Source of the DNA: JBEEJZ01 sp041168905
GTDB lineage: Bacteria; Pseudomonadota; Gammaproteobacteria; Burkholderiales; Burkholderiaceae_C
Assembly: GCA_041168905.1 (NCBI GenBank)
Contig: JBEEJZ010000027.1
Coordinates: 1 to 64,000, forward strand
Direction of reading: 5' to 3'
DNA: 64,000 bases
Part shown: positions 32,011-40,661 of the stretch, one piece after another
How the letters are laid out: each line of letters opens with the position of its first letter
How positions within the stretch are numbered: the stretch's first letter is position 1
Program-made: the position numbers and the translations under genes
The notes under the pieces: generated by a model
Database searches by the model: none
Seen by the model: only the letters and a program-made list of their open reading frames with translations
Told to the model about the DNA's origin: nothing

Positions 32011-33912
32011 TTAATTCGGCTGGCCCAGACGCCACTGCGCCATGGCCGCAAGCCGGAACGGGGCATTGGCCGCGCCATAGCCGTCGTAGCCACCGCGCCG
32101 CTCCACCAACTCGAAGTGAAAGCGGTCGTCGAAGGGCGTGAGGTAAAGCTGAAGGAATTCGCCACCTTGGGCGTCACGGTCGTAAAAAATGCCCAGCTCA
32201 CGCATGGCGGCCAACAAAGCGGCGTCCAGATCAAAGCGGGCGGCGAGGTCATCGTAGTAGTTGTCGGGCACAGGCAGCAGCGGAGCGCCGGCGGCTTGCA
32301 AGGCTCGGGCAGTGGCCACCAGATTGCCCATGGCCAGGGCGATTTGCTGAACACCGCCACCGCGAAAGTGCGACACGGCACGCGAAGCCGAGGTGTTCTC
32401 GCGTTCAGACACGGTGATGGACACACGCACCGCATGGTCGGCAGACTCGATCTCGCGGCTACGGATGACGCCGTAGGGGTCGTGCATCACCACGCTGCGT
32501 TCGGGCTGCAGGCCCAGCACGGCCCGGTGGAACAAGACCCAGGGCTCGACCTGCCCCCCGGGCACCACTTGCACCAGGTGGTCAAAGCGGGCCCCTGCGC
32601 CGTGCCCTGTGGCGCTCAGAGCTGCTTCGTCCATCACGAAGTCGGCCTCAAAGGGATGACGACCGTTCACAGGCGCCTCGCAGAAGTACAGCAGGCTGCC
32701 GTCGGGCGTGCGCACCGCCGGAATTGCCAGCTCGTGCAGCCCCAGACGACCGGCCACGCGTGGGCATTGCAAGGCTTCCGCGCGGGCCAGAGCCCCGGCG
32801 GTATCGGCGGTGGACAGCGCCAGCGCACAAGCCGAGGTGCCGTGCAGCTCGAAATGCGCACGCGCCGCCGAGTCTTCCTCCAGGTTGATGACGATGCGGA
32901 CCTCGCCCAGGCCAAACAACTCGACTTGCTTGGAACGATGGCGGCCGATACGGGCAAAACCCGCGCTTTGCAGCCACTCCACCAGGCGTGCGCCGCTAGC
33001 CGGGTCTACCGCAAATTCCACAAAGGCCCAGCCGGTGTAGACCGGCGCTGCGGGTGGGGCGAACAGGGGCACTTTGTAAGGGGGTACGGCGGGCGCGTGG
33101 CTGAGGCGCACCTGCTCTTCCAGCCACAGGAGCGAACGCATGGCGTCGACCGCGTTGGCCCGCGCCGGCGCGGAGCGGAATTCGTCGTTGAAGATTTCGA
33201 GCGACAGCGGGCCGGTGTAACCCGCATCGATGACGGCGCGGGTGAAGCGAGCCATCTCAAATTCGCCCTGCCCCGGAAAGCAGCGGTAGTGGCGACTGTG
33301 GGTGAGCACATCGGTGTTCACCCAGGGCGCATCGGCCAGCTGCAAAAAGAAGATCTTGTCGCCCGGCAACTGGGCGATCGGGTCAGGGTTGTCGCGCAGC
33401 GACAGCGTGTGAAAGCTGTCCAGTGCCAGACCCAGGTGCGGATGATTGACCCGGCGCACCACTTCCCACACCTGTGAAAACAGCTTGATCTTGCTGCCCC
33501 AGGCCAGCGCCTCGTAGGCCACAAACATGCCGCGTCGACCCGCGCGCTCGGCCAGCTGTGCAAACTGCTCGGCCAGCTGGTCGTAGTCTGACAAGGCATC
33601 GGGCTGGACGTTGGAGCACACCAGAATCATCTGGGTGCCCAGCTCCTGCATCACATCGAACTTGCGCTCTGCCCGTTCCAGGTTGCGGGCCACCTGCGCA
33701 GCAGTGGTGCCGTCAAAGTCCCGAAAAGGCTGAAACAGGTCGATGGTCAGGCCCAGGTCCTCGCAAATGCGGCGCACCTCCCGTGGCGAGCCCGGAAACT
33801 GCAGCAGATCGTTTTCAAAAATCTCGACGCCGTCAAAGCGCGCTGCGGCTGCCGCCTGCAGCTTTTCGCGCAACATGCCGGAGAGAGAGACGGTGGCAAT
33901 GGAACGGCGCAT
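32011..33912 (-). CDS. quiC: 3-Dehydroshikimate dehydratase, QuiC-type fusion
   Basis: 633 residues. The N-terminal half (1-280) is a xylose-isomerase-like TIM barrel (FDGVEIFENDLL, FVAYEALAWGSKI, LGLALDSFHTLSL, PLSLEIFNDEFR). The C-terminal half (about 300-633) is a 4-hydroxyphenylpyruvate-dioxygenase-like vicinal oxygen chelate domain ending in EFLQLYLTPFDDRFHFELVERRGGYDGYG. This fusion is the QuiC architecture described in Pseudomonas and Acinetobacter relatives. The barrel converts 3-dehydroshikimate to protocatechuate. It lies between the dehydroquinase and AroE-like genes with 24-26 base gaps, so the operon routes quinate and shikimate to protocatechuate. Confidence 0.93.
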   Translation of the reverse strand: MRRSIATVSLSGMLREKLQAAAAARFDGVEIFENDLLQFPGSPREVRRICEDLGLTIDLFQPFRDFDGTTAAQVARNLERAERKFDVMQELGTQMILVCSNVQPDALSDYDQLAEQFAQLAERAGRRGMFVAYEALAWGSKIKLFSQVWEVVRRVNHPHLGLALDSFHTLSLRDNPDPIAQLPGDKIFFLQLADAPWVNTDVLTHSRHYRCFPGQGEFEMARFTRAVIDAGYTGPLSLEIFNDEFRSAPARANAVDAMRSLLWLEEQVRLSHAPAVPPYKVPLFAPPAAPVYTGWAFVEFAVDPASGARLVEWLQSAGFARIGRHRSKQVELFGLGEVRIVINLEEDSAARAHFELHGTSACALALSTADTAGALARAEALQCPRVAGRLGLHELAIPAVRTPDGSLLYFCEAPVNGRHPFEADFVMDEAALSATGHGAGARFDHLVQVVPGGQVEPWVLFHRAVLGLQPERSVVMHDPYGVIRSREIESADHAVRVSITVSERENTSASRAVSHFRGGGVQQIALAMGNLVATARALQAAGAPLLPVPDNYYDDLAARFDLDAALLAAMRELGIFYDRDAQGGEFLQLYLTPFDDRFHFELVERRGGYDGYGAANAPFRLAAMAQWRLGQPN

Positions 33913-33936
33913 GATGGCTGGGTCTCGGATTCGGAT

Positions 33937-34383
33937 TTAGGCCTTGGCGGCCTGAGCGGCGGACACACCGGCGCGCAAGGCCAGCAAATAGCTGTCGGCA
34001 CCAAAGCCGCAAATCTGGCCCTTGACGATTTCAGCAAACACCGACTTGTGGCGAAATTCCTCGCGGGCATGGATGTTGGACATGTGCAGCTCGACGATGG
34101 GGCAGGTGAGCACGGCCAGCGCGTCGCGAATGCCATAGCTGTAGTGCGTCCAGGCGCCGGCATTGATCAGCACGGCATCGACGTTGTCGAAGTAGCCCTG
34201 GTGAATACGGTCGCACATGGCGCCTTCGTCATTGGTCTGGAAGCACTCGATCTCGGCGCCCAGCTCCTGGCCCAGGGCCACCAGATTGGCGTTGATTTCA
34301 TCGAGGGTGATGGTGCCGTACTGCTTGGGGTCGCGCTTGCCAAACATGTTGTGGTTGATGCCGTGCAGCATAAGAACTTTCAT
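33937..34383 (-). CDS. aroQ: Type II 3-dehydroquinate dehydratase
   Basis: 148 residues, the usual size of the dodecameric type II enzyme. The N-terminal motif, normally LHGPNLNLLG, reads MLHGINHNMFGKRDPKQYGTITL, keeping Asn and the active-site Tyr loop. The later motifs INAGAWTHYSYGIRDAL and VELHMSNIHAREEFRHKS supply the catalytic His and Arg. It interconverts 3-dehydroquinate and 3-dehydroshikimate. The divergent first motif and the catabolic neighbours (QuiC, TRAP transporter) suggest a degradative paralogue rather than the biosynthetic copy. Confidence 0.93.
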   Translation of the reverse strand: MKVLMLHGINHNMFGKRDPKQYGTITLDEINANLVALGQELGAEIECFQTNDEGAMCDRIHQGYFDNVDAVLINAGAWTHYSYGIRDALAVLTCPIVELHMSNIHAREEFRHKSVFAEIVKGQICGFGADSYLLALRAGVSAAQAAKA

Positions 34384-34406
34384 GGGTCGCTCCAGGTATT
34401 AAAGAA

Positions 34407-35450
34407 TTAAAGACGAACGGTCTGGCCGGTCTTGGCGGCTTCAACAATGGCTTCGGTCACGCGCAGGTTCAGCAGCCCATCGGAGGCGCTGACCAACGGG
34501 TCCACCTTGCCCTTGATCACTTGCACAAAGTGCTCGATCTGGTGTTTGAGCGGATCGTCGCGCACCATGCCCACGGTGCCGACTTCAAATTCTTTCCACC
34601 ACGAACGGTCTTCGGGGCGGGGGTAGGTCTTCAGGCGCATGGTGGGCACCGACAGGCTGCCGTTGGTGCCAGAAATCACGTAGCAATCTTCGTCGGTGTA
34701 GGTGGTGTAGGCCTTGTTTTCCTGGCTGGTCTGCTCCCAGCTGCGGGGGCTGGCGGCGGTGTCGCTCAGCAAAAAAGTGCCCAGCACGCCATTGGCAAAA
34801 CGCAGATTGATGGCCACCGTGTCTTCCACCGCATAGCCACGCGTGGCATTCGAGGCAAAGGCTTGCACCGCCGAGATATCGCCACACAGCATGCGCAGGT
34901 TGTGCACCTCGTGAATCATGTTCAACAGGATCGGGCCACCGCCTGGTTCAGTGCGCCAGGGGCCCTGCGCAAAGTACGCATCGGGCTTCAAAAAAGTGGC
35001 GCTGCCCTGGATGGCCACCAGCCGACCCAGCTGCCCGGACTCGATCACCTGCCTTGCCTTGGCCATGATGGGGCTGTGCGCACGGTGATGACCGATCAGC
35101 ACCCGGGCCCCGGTCTGGGCCACCGCATCGACCAGCGTCTGGCCTTCTGCCACTGTGGTGGCGATGGGTTTTTCCAGCAGGATGGGCAAGCCTGCCGCGA
35201 TGCATTGCATGGCCTGCGGCACATGCAGGAAATTGGGAGTGGCCAGGATCAGGCCGTCAGGCCGCTCCTGCGCCAGCAAGTCGTCCATCGACGCAAACAG
35301 GGGCACCCCTGCCTGCGCCGCCACCGCCTGAGCATGCGTCGAGGGATCCACCACCGCACACAACTGCGCGCTGGGGCTGGCCTGCAGGACGGCCATATGG
35401 GCCTGCCCAATGACACCAGCGCCAGCAATCGCGATGCGGACCTTTGACAT
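34407..35450 (-). CDS. Gfo/Idh/MocA-family oxidoreductase
   Basis: 347 residues from the ATG at 35450 (MSKVRIAIAGAGVIGQAH). The NAD(P) Rossmann motif GAGVIG is followed by the family lysine motif ILLEKPIA and the substrate-domain feature GGGPILLNMIHEVHNLRMLCGD with the catalytic-type His. Such enzymes oxidise polyhydroxy ring compounds such as inositol and sugars. In this operon, between the TRAP binding protein and dehydroquinase, oxidation of quinate or shikimate, or of a related cyclitol, is plausible. A terminator-like hairpin separates it from the TRAP gene upstream. Confidence 0.9.
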   Translation of the reverse strand: MSKVRIAIAGAGVIGQAHMAVLQASPSAQLCAVVDPSTHAQAVAAQAGVPLFASMDDLLAQERPDGLILATPNFLHVPQAMQCIAAGLPILLEKPIATTVAEGQTLVDAVAQTGARVLIGHHRAHSPIMAKARQVIESGQLGRLVAIQGSATFLKPDAYFAQGPWRTEPGGGPILLNMIHEVHNLRMLCGDISAVQAFASNATRGYAVEDTVAINLRFANGVLGTFLLSDTAASPRSWEQTSQENKAYTTYTDEDCYVISGTNGSLSVPTMRLKTYPRPEDRSWWKEFEVGTVGMVRDDPLKHQIEHFVQVIKGKVDPLVSASDGLLNLRVTEAIVEAAKTGQTVRL

Positions 35451-35485
35451 GAGTGGGGTAGATAAAAGAGATGACAAATTTGCAG

Positions 35486-35522
35486 AGAAAAAGCGACCGC
35501 GCGCATCCTGTGCTGCGGTCGC
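35486..35522 (-). terminator. Rho-independent terminator after the TRAP binding-protein gene
   Basis: On the minus strand GCGACCGC and GCGGTCGC (35515-35522 and 35493-35500) form a perfect 8-base stem with a 14-base loop and are followed directly by TTTTT. It lies between the stop of the TRAP binding-protein gene (35543) and the Gfo/Idh gene. It would lower or separate expression of the catabolic genes from the transporter. Confidence 0.75.
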
Positions 35523-35542
35523 CTCAGGCGCCCGGGGGCGAT

Positions 35543-36547
35543 TTACTTGCGCAGCTTGGCCAGTTCGGCTTGCACGTCAGCCACGGTGGCTGCGATGGGG
35601 CCGCTGTGCTTCTCGATGACGGGCTTCATCTTTTCACGCAGTTTGGCCACTTCAGCGGCAGGGAAGGATGTCACGGTCATGCCGTTCTTCTTCAGCAGCT
35701 CCAGATTGGCGGCCACAGCGGCACGGGCGCCTTCACGCTGAGCCTTGACAGCTTCGTCTGCAGAGTCATCAATGATCTTGCGTTCTGCGGCGCTCAGCGT
35801 GTCCCAGACCTTCTTGCTGAAAATCACCGACTGCGGGTTGTATTGGTGGTTGGTCAGCGCCAGGTATTTTTGAACTTCATAGAACTTGCTGGAAGCAATC
35901 ACGGAGATGGGGTTTTCCTGTCCGTCGATGGCCTTTTGCTCCAGCGCGGCGTACACCTCGGGGAACGGCAGCGGCGTCGGGTTGGCGCCCAGAGCCTTGA
36001 CCCAGTCGACATTGATGGCGTTCGGGATGACGCGCAGCTTCAGGCCCTCGACATCCTCAACCTTCAGCAAGGGGCGCTTGCTGTTGGTGATGTTGCGAAA
36101 ACCCAGTTCCCAATACGACAGGCCCACGATGCCCTTGTCTTCCAGTGCCGCGTGCATCTTCTTGCCGACAGGCCCATCAACGATGGCATCAGCCTCTTTC
36201 TCGTTGGCGAACAGGAAGGGGAAGTCGAACACTTCCAGCGCCTTGACCTCGCTGGCCAGGATGCCAGAGTTCATGACACCCATTTCCACCGTGCCGCCCT
36301 TGATGGCAGACAAGGTGGCCTGGTCACTACCCAGGGTACCGCCAATGAACAACTGCACCTTGATCTTGCCACCCGAACGGGCTTCCACGGCTTCCTTGAA
36401 CTTCTTCATGCCGACCACGGAAGGGTGACCGTCGTTACCGTTGGTACCGAACTTGAGCGTGCGCTCCTTGATGTCCTGGGCCGAGGCTACGCCCATGGCG
36501 GCAACAGCAACAGTGGCGAGTACAGATTTGATGAACAGACGTTTCAT
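35543..36547 (-). CDS. TRAP transporter substrate-binding protein (DctP family)
   Basis: 334 residues from the ATG at 36547, which has AGGAG 8 bases upstream. The signal peptide is MKRLFIKSVLATVAVAAMGVASA. The mature protein shows DctP features: LKFGTNGNDGHPSVVGMKKFKEAVEARSGGKIKVQLF, then GLKLRVIPNAINVDWVKALGANPTPLPFPEVYAALEQKAIDGQENP, with the conserved Arg that binds the ligand carboxylate. It delivers an organic acid to the DctQM membrane pair encoded just upstream. The operon context suggests quinate, shikimate or dehydroshikimate as ligand. This is inferred. Confidence 0.93.
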   Translation of the reverse strand: MKRLFIKSVLATVAVAAMGVASAQDIKERTLKFGTNGNDGHPSVVGMKKFKEAVEARSGGKIKVQLFIGGTLGSDQATLSAIKGGTVEMGVMNSGILASEVKALEVFDFPFLFANEKEADAIVDGPVGKKMHAALEDKGIVGLSYWELGFRNITNSKRPLLKVEDVEGLKLRVIPNAINVDWVKALGANPTPLPFPEVYAALEQKAIDGQENPISVIASSKFYEVQKYLALTNHQYNPQSVIFSKKVWDTLSAAERKIIDDSADEAVKAQREGARAAVAANLELLKKNGMTVTSFPAAEVAKLREKMKPVIEKHSGPIAATVADVQAELAKLRK

Positions 36548-36599
36548 GGTTTTGTCTCCTGGACAGAGGGTTGAAAAAGGATGTACGCAAAACATGTCA

Positions 36600-36628
36600 C
36601 CCGGCATGGCGCACCCATACACGCCGGG
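36600..36628. promoter_or_regulatory. Stem-loop between the TRAP permease and binding-protein genes
   Basis: CCCGGC (36600-36605) and GCCGGG (36623-36628) pair across a 17-base loop in the 92-base gap between the two genes. Hairpins here often protect the binding-protein message and raise its level relative to the permeases. The T-run on the minus strand comes before the stem, so it is not a standard terminator. Confidence 0.4.
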
Positions 36629-36639
36629 CTAAAAAAAGC

Positions 36640-37917
36640 TCAATAGAACCAGCGGGCCGGCACCATCACCAACTGAGGAAAGGCCACCATCAGGAACATG
36701 ATGATGAACTGGGCAATCATGAAGGGCACCACGCCTTTGGTCACCTCATCCATGGTGATCTTGCCGGCGCCCGCGACCGCGTTGAGCACGGTGCCCACCG
36801 GCGGCGTGATCAGGCCTATGGCGTTGTTGATGATGAACAGGACCCCAAAGTAAACAGGGTCGATGCCTGCGGCCTTCACCACTGGCATCAGCACCGGGGT
36901 CAGCAGCAGGATCGTGGGCGTCATGTCCAGGGCCGTGCCCACCACCATGGTCAACAGCATGATGCACAGCATCAGCAGGCGCGGGCTGTCCAGCAGGGGT
37001 TGCAGCAATTCCACAATCTGGCCTGGCAGGTTGGCCACCGTGATCAGCCAGGCAGACACCATGGCAGCCGCCACCAGGAACATCACCACCGCGCTGGTCT
37101 TGGACGCGGAAATGAAAATGGGCAGCAGTTTCTTGAAGCTGAGCTCGCGGTAAATCACCGTGGAGACAAACAGCGAGTACACCGCAGCCACCACAGCCGC
37201 CTCGGTGGGGGTGAAGATGCCGAACTTCAAACCGAACACGATGATGAAGGGCAGCACCAGAGCCCAGGTCGCCAGGCGCAGCGCCTGCAGGATCTCGGCC
37301 ATGCTTTTGCGGGGTGGTGGAGTCACTTGTTCACTGCGAACCAGCCACCACCAGGTCGCCACCAGCGACAAGGCCAGCATGACACCCGGAAAGATGCCGG
37401 CCATGAACAGCTTGGAAATGGACACACCACCGGCCACACCGAATACCACGAAACCGATGCTGGGCGGGATGATGGGCGCAATGATGCCGCCCGAGGCAAT
37501 CAAGCCGGCAGAGCGAGCCTTGTCATGGCCGGCGGCCACCATCATGGGCAGCAAGAGGGCCGTCAGGGCCGCAGCATCGGCCACTGCGGAACCCGACAAG
37601 GAGGCCATGATCACGGCGGCCACGATGGTGACATAGCCTAGCCCGCCTTTGATGTGACCCACCAGCGCCATCGCAAAGTTGACAATGCGCTTGGACAAAC
37701 CACCGGCGTTCATGATTTCACCGGCCAGCATGAAGAATGGAACAGCCAGCAGGGGGAAGCTGTTGGCACCTTCGAGCAGGTTTTGCGCCAGGATCTGGGC
37801 ATCGAAATTGCCCATGTGCACCATCAACGCCACACCGCACAACAGCAGCGCGAAGGCAATGGGCACGCCCAGGGCCATGGCGGCGATCAGGGAACCCAGA
37901 AAAACAATGACAGTCAT
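36640..37917 (-). CDS. TRAP transporter large permease (DctM family)
   Basis: 425 residues, full length. About 12 hydrophobic segments are visible. Typical motifs are MALGVPIAFALLLCG, LLAVPFFMLAGEIMNAGGLSKRIVNFA, GSAVADAAALTALLLPMM, GIIAPIIPPSIGFVVFG, and late TPPVGTVLNAVAGAGKITMDEV. It forms the Na-coupled channel of the TRAP system in the inner membrane with the small permease encoded 14 bases upstream. The binding protein gene follows after 92 bases. All three are minus-strand and tightly spaced. Confidence 0.95.
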   Translation of the reverse strand: MTVIVFLGSLIAAMALGVPIAFALLLCGVALMVHMGNFDAQILAQNLLEGANSFPLLAVPFFMLAGEIMNAGGLSKRIVNFAMALVGHIKGGLGYVTIVAAVIMASLSGSAVADAAALTALLLPMMVAAGHDKARSAGLIASGGIIAPIIPPSIGFVVFGVAGGVSISKLFMAGIFPGVMLALSLVATWWWLVRSEQVTPPPRKSMAEILQALRLATWALVLPFIIVFGLKFGIFTPTEAAVVAAVYSLFVSTVIYRELSFKKLLPIFISASKTSAVVMFLVAAAMVSAWLITVANLPGQIVELLQPLLDSPRLLMLCIMLLTMVVGTALDMTPTILLLTPVLMPVVKAAGIDPVYFGVLFIINNAIGLITPPVGTVLNAVAGAGKITMDEVTKGVVPFMIAQFIIMFLMVAFPQLVMVPARWFY

Positions 37918-37931
37918 GATGGTTCTCTCAA

Positions 37932-38477
37932 TTAACGGGTGGAAGTGGCCTCGGATTCACCGTGCGGCGCTTCTTCGGATTCCTGGATGAGCATGAGGTG
38001 GTCATCGTCGATTTGTCCGGTGATCAGGCGATACAGGTCCAGCAGCAAAATCGGCGCACCCAGCACGGCGAATACCATGCCGCTGGCGTAGAACCAGCCC
38101 ATGGAGGCCTCCATCACCGGGCTCTCGGAGTCGCGGTTGATGCGGAACTGCTCCAGGCTGCCCTTGAAGAGCAGCCACAGGCAGTACAGCATCAAGGCCA
38201 GGGACAGGCCCATGCAGATGCGCTTGCCCAGAGGGCCCAGCTTGCCCACCAGCATGTCGGTGCCCAAATGAGCGTTGTCGCGCAGGGCGACCACAGCACC
38301 CAGGAAGGTGAGCCACACAAACAGCCAGCGTGAGAGTTCTTCAGACAGGGTAAAGCCGGAATTGAAGCCGTAGCGCATCACCACGTTGCCGAACACCAGC
38401 ACCACCATCACCGCCATCGCGGCAGCGATCAGGTAGCCGATCACGTGGCAGTACCCGTCTATCAGTTTTCTCACCAT
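37932..38477 (-). CDS. TRAP transporter small permease (DctQ family)
   Basis: 181 residues from the ATG at 38477, with GGAG 5 bases upstream; a TTG 12 bases earlier is rejected because it overlaps that site. Four transmembrane helices are predicted, with the DctQ features GNVVMRYGFNSGFTLSEELSRWLFVWLTFLGAVVALRDNAHLGTDM and the later YASGMVFAVLGAPILLLDLYRLITG. It stabilises the large permease. It is the first gene of the operon, and a TetR-type inverted repeat lies 37 bases before its start. Confidence 0.93.
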   Translation of the reverse strand: MVRKLIDGYCHVIGYLIAAAMAVMVVLVFGNVVMRYGFNSGFTLSEELSRWLFVWLTFLGAVVALRDNAHLGTDMLVGKLGPLGKRICMGLSLALMLYCLWLLFKGSLEQFRINRDSESPVMEASMGWFYASGMVFAVLGAPILLLDLYRLITGQIDDDHLMLIQESEEAPHGESEATSTR

Positions 38478-38513
38478 TCGAATCTCCAATTGCTTGTTGC
38501 CAGGAAATTATGT

Positions 38514-38527
38514 ACGAACTGGTTAGT
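38514..38527. promoter_or_regulatory. Candidate TetR operator, ACGAAC-TG-GTTAGT
   Basis: A 14-base imperfect inverted repeat (5 of 6 arm positions pair) lies between the TetR gene and the TRAP operon. It overlaps the upstream edge of a -10-like TACATAAT read on the minus strand (38507-38514). The ACnAAC/GTTnGT shape is typical of TetR-family sites, so repression of the TRAP/quinate operon by the neighbouring TetR protein is likely. Confidence 0.5.
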
Positions 38528-38606
38528 TTTTTTATTGGTAGAAACCCTAATGCCATCTCCAGCGGCTTGAGGTAGCCGACTGGAGGTCTGCCCGTCGCTG
38601 CAGGTG

Positions 38607-39302
38607 TCAGTCGGCGCGCACAAAGCGCACCAGCATGTCGACGATGTTGCTGCGCCGGGCCACCAGGGCGGCCGTGGCGGCGGTGTCTGTCTTGAAGATC
38701 AGGCCGAAGGAATGGCGGTTGGAGACATTGAAAAACGTCAGCGCCGAGATCGAGGCGTGGATGTCCAGCGGGTCCAGCCCGGGCCGGAAAACGCCTTGCG
38801 CCACCCCGCGGTCATACAGTTTGCGGATGGCCGCAATGGCGGGCACATTGAGTTCCTGAATGATCTTGCTTTGCGCCAGAAACTGCCCGCGCTGCATGTT
38901 CTCGGACATCACCAGGCGGATGTACTGCTCGTTGCTCAGGTGGTGATCGAAGGTGAACTCCACCAGGCGGCGCAAGGCCTGCTCGGGCGCCAGGTCCTCC
39001 AGATGCAGATCGGACTCGATGGAACGCATCAGCCGGTACTGCTCTTCCAGCACGGCAAGGTACAGACCTTCCTTGCTACCGAAGTAGTAGTAGATCATGC
39101 GCTTGCTGGTCTGGGTGGCGGCGGCGATTTCGTCGATGCGCGCGCCTGTCAGGCCCTTCTCGGCGAACTCGGCCGTGGCCACCGCCAGGATGCCGGCCAT
39201 GGTGCGGGCCGGGTCGTTGGTGCGCGTGGTTTCACGCCCAGCCGTCTTGCGGCCCGCTGGCACTGGCGTCGTTGCGACTGCAAGATGTACTGGTTCGTTC
39301 AT
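38607..39302 (-). CDS. TetR-family transcriptional regulator
   Basis: 231 residues from the ATG at 39302. A helix-turn-helix lies at about residues 35-80 (MAGILAVATAEFAEKGLTGARIDEIAAATQTSKRMIYYYFGSKEGLYLAVLEE), and a C-terminal ligand domain follows (FDHHLSNEQYIRLVMSENMQRGQFLAQS), of the TetR_C group seen with pyrimidine and aromatic catabolism regulators. It sits between the glycerate kinase gene and the TRAP/quinate operon, all on the minus strand. The operator-like repeat downstream makes the TRAP operon its probable target. Confidence 0.92.
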   Translation of the reverse strand: MNEPVHLAVATTPVPAGRKTAGRETTRTNDPARTMAGILAVATAEFAEKGLTGARIDEIAAATQTSKRMIYYYFGSKEGLYLAVLEEQYRLMRSIESDLHLEDLAPEQALRRLVEFTFDHHLSNEQYIRLVMSENMQRGQFLAQSKIIQELNVPAIAAIRKLYDRGVAQGVFRPGLDPLDIHASISALTFFNVSNRHSFGLIFKTDTAATAALVARRSNIVDMLVRFVRAD

Positions 39303-39371
39303 TTTGGGGAGTATAGGCTTGATGCGGAGTGCGCGGGCATACACCGCACTTGCACAGGCCTGCGCGCAGGC

Positions 39372-40661
39372 TCAGACCGATTCGATCAGGATGGCCCGGA
39401 AATCGTTCACATTGGTCAGCGTGGGCCCGGTCCGCACCGAGTCCCCGAGCCGCTCAAAAAAGCCGTGCCCATTGTTGTTGGCCAGTTCATCACGCGGGCG
39501 CAGGCCCTGGGCCCAGGCGCGGGCCAGGGTGTCGGGCCGCACACAGGCGCCGGCAATTTCTTCCTGGCCATCCACCCCATCGGTATCGCCGGCCAGGGCG
39601 TGCACGCCAGCGCGACCGTCCAGGGCAATCGCCAGTGCCAGCAGGCATTCGACATTGCGGCCTCCGCGGCCAGTGCCGCGCAAGGTAACAGTGGTTTCGC
39701 CACCCGACAGAAGCACGCAGGGCGCCGCAAAGGGCTGACCACGCTCGGCCACCTGCAGGCTGATCGCCGCCAGCACCTTGCCCACGTCTCGCGCCTCACC
39801 CTCGATGGCATCACCCAGGATGTGCGCGGCATACCCGGCCTCACGCGCCACCGCAGCAGCGGCTTCCAGCGCCATTTGCGGCGTGGCGATCATGCGGGTC
39901 TCGGCACCGGCCAGACGTGCATCGCCGGGCTTGAGCGACTCGCCCCGGCCGCTTTCAAGCACCTGGCGCACTGGCTCTGGCAGCTCGATGCCGTAGCGGC
40001 GCACGATGGCCAGCGCGTCTTCGCAAGTCGTGGGGTCGGCCACCGTGGGCCCGGAGGCAATGTCGATGGGCCGATCTCCGGGCACATCGGAGATCAGGAG
40101 CGTCAAGACCCGGGCCGGATGGCAGGCCGCCGCCAGACGCCCGCCTTTGATGCCCGAGAGGTGGCGACGCACGCAGTTCATCTCGGAAATGGTGGCGCCC
40201 GAGGCCAGCAAGGCGCGGTTGACGGCCTGCTTGTGCGCCAGCGTGAGGCCCGGCAGTGGCAGGGGCAGTAGCGAAGAGCCGCCGCCTGAAATCAGGCACA
40301 GCACCAGATCCTGGGGCGTCAGGCCCTGCACCAGGTCCAGCATGCGCTGGGCCGCCAGCAAACCCGCCTCATCGGGCACCGGGTGGGCAGCTTCCACGAT
40401 CTCGATATGTTCACAGGGCACGGCATAGCCGTAGCGCGTGACCACCAGGCCACTCAAGGCCGACTTCGGCCCGGTCCAGCTGTCTTCCACAGCACGGGCC
40501 ATGGCGGCAGACGCCTTGCCAGCACCGATCACCACCAGCCGGCCACCGCCCAGGTCCTGGGGCCGGGGCAGATGGGGCGGAATGCAACGCGCAGGTTGGG
40601 CCGATGCGATGGCCGCATCAAACAGTTGCCGCAACAGCGTTTGCTGTGGAGTCAGGCTCAT
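39372..40661 (-). CDS. gckA: Glycerate 2-kinase (MOFRL/TtuD-GckA family)
   Basis: 429 residues. The N-terminal domain has VVIGAGKASAAMARAVE and LCLISGGGSSLLPLPLPGLTLAHKQAVNRALLASGATISEMNCVRRHLSGIKGG. The C-terminal MOFRL domain has CVLLSGGETTVTLRGTGRGGRNVECLLALAI and LAGDTDGVDGQEEIAGA. Older annotations call it hydroxypyruvate reductase. It phosphorylates glycerate to 2-phosphoglycerate, ending the glyoxylate-to-glycerate route. Its start overlaps the glxR stop by 4 bases (ATGA). The 14-base palindrome GCCTGCGCGCAGGC lies directly after its stop (39358-39371) and may end the message, though without a T-run. Confidence 0.93.
   Translation of the reverse strand: MSLTPQQTLLRQLFDAAIASAQPARCIPPHLPRPQDLGGGRLVVIGAGKASAAMARAVEDSWTGPKSALSGLVVTRYGYAVPCEHIEIVEAAHPVPDEAGLLAAQRMLDLVQGLTPQDLVLCLISGGGSSLLPLPLPGLTLAHKQAVNRALLASGATISEMNCVRRHLSGIKGGRLAAACHPARVLTLLISDVPGDRPIDIASGPTVADPTTCEDALAIVRRYGIELPEPVRQVLESGRGESLKPGDARLAGAETRMIATPQMALEAAAAVAREAGYAAHILGDAIEGEARDVGKVLAAISLQVAERGQPFAAPCVLLSGGETTVTLRGTGRGGRNVECLLALAIALDGRAGVHALAGDTDGVDGQEEIAGACVRPDTLARAWAQGLRPRDELANNNGHGFFERLGDSVRTGPTLTNVNDFRAILIESV

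Noticed and set aside
38604..40271. Open frame of about 555 codons on the plus strand across the TetR and glycerate kinase genes
   Set aside because: It crosses two well-supported genes on the other strand and has no domain or ribosome binding site.
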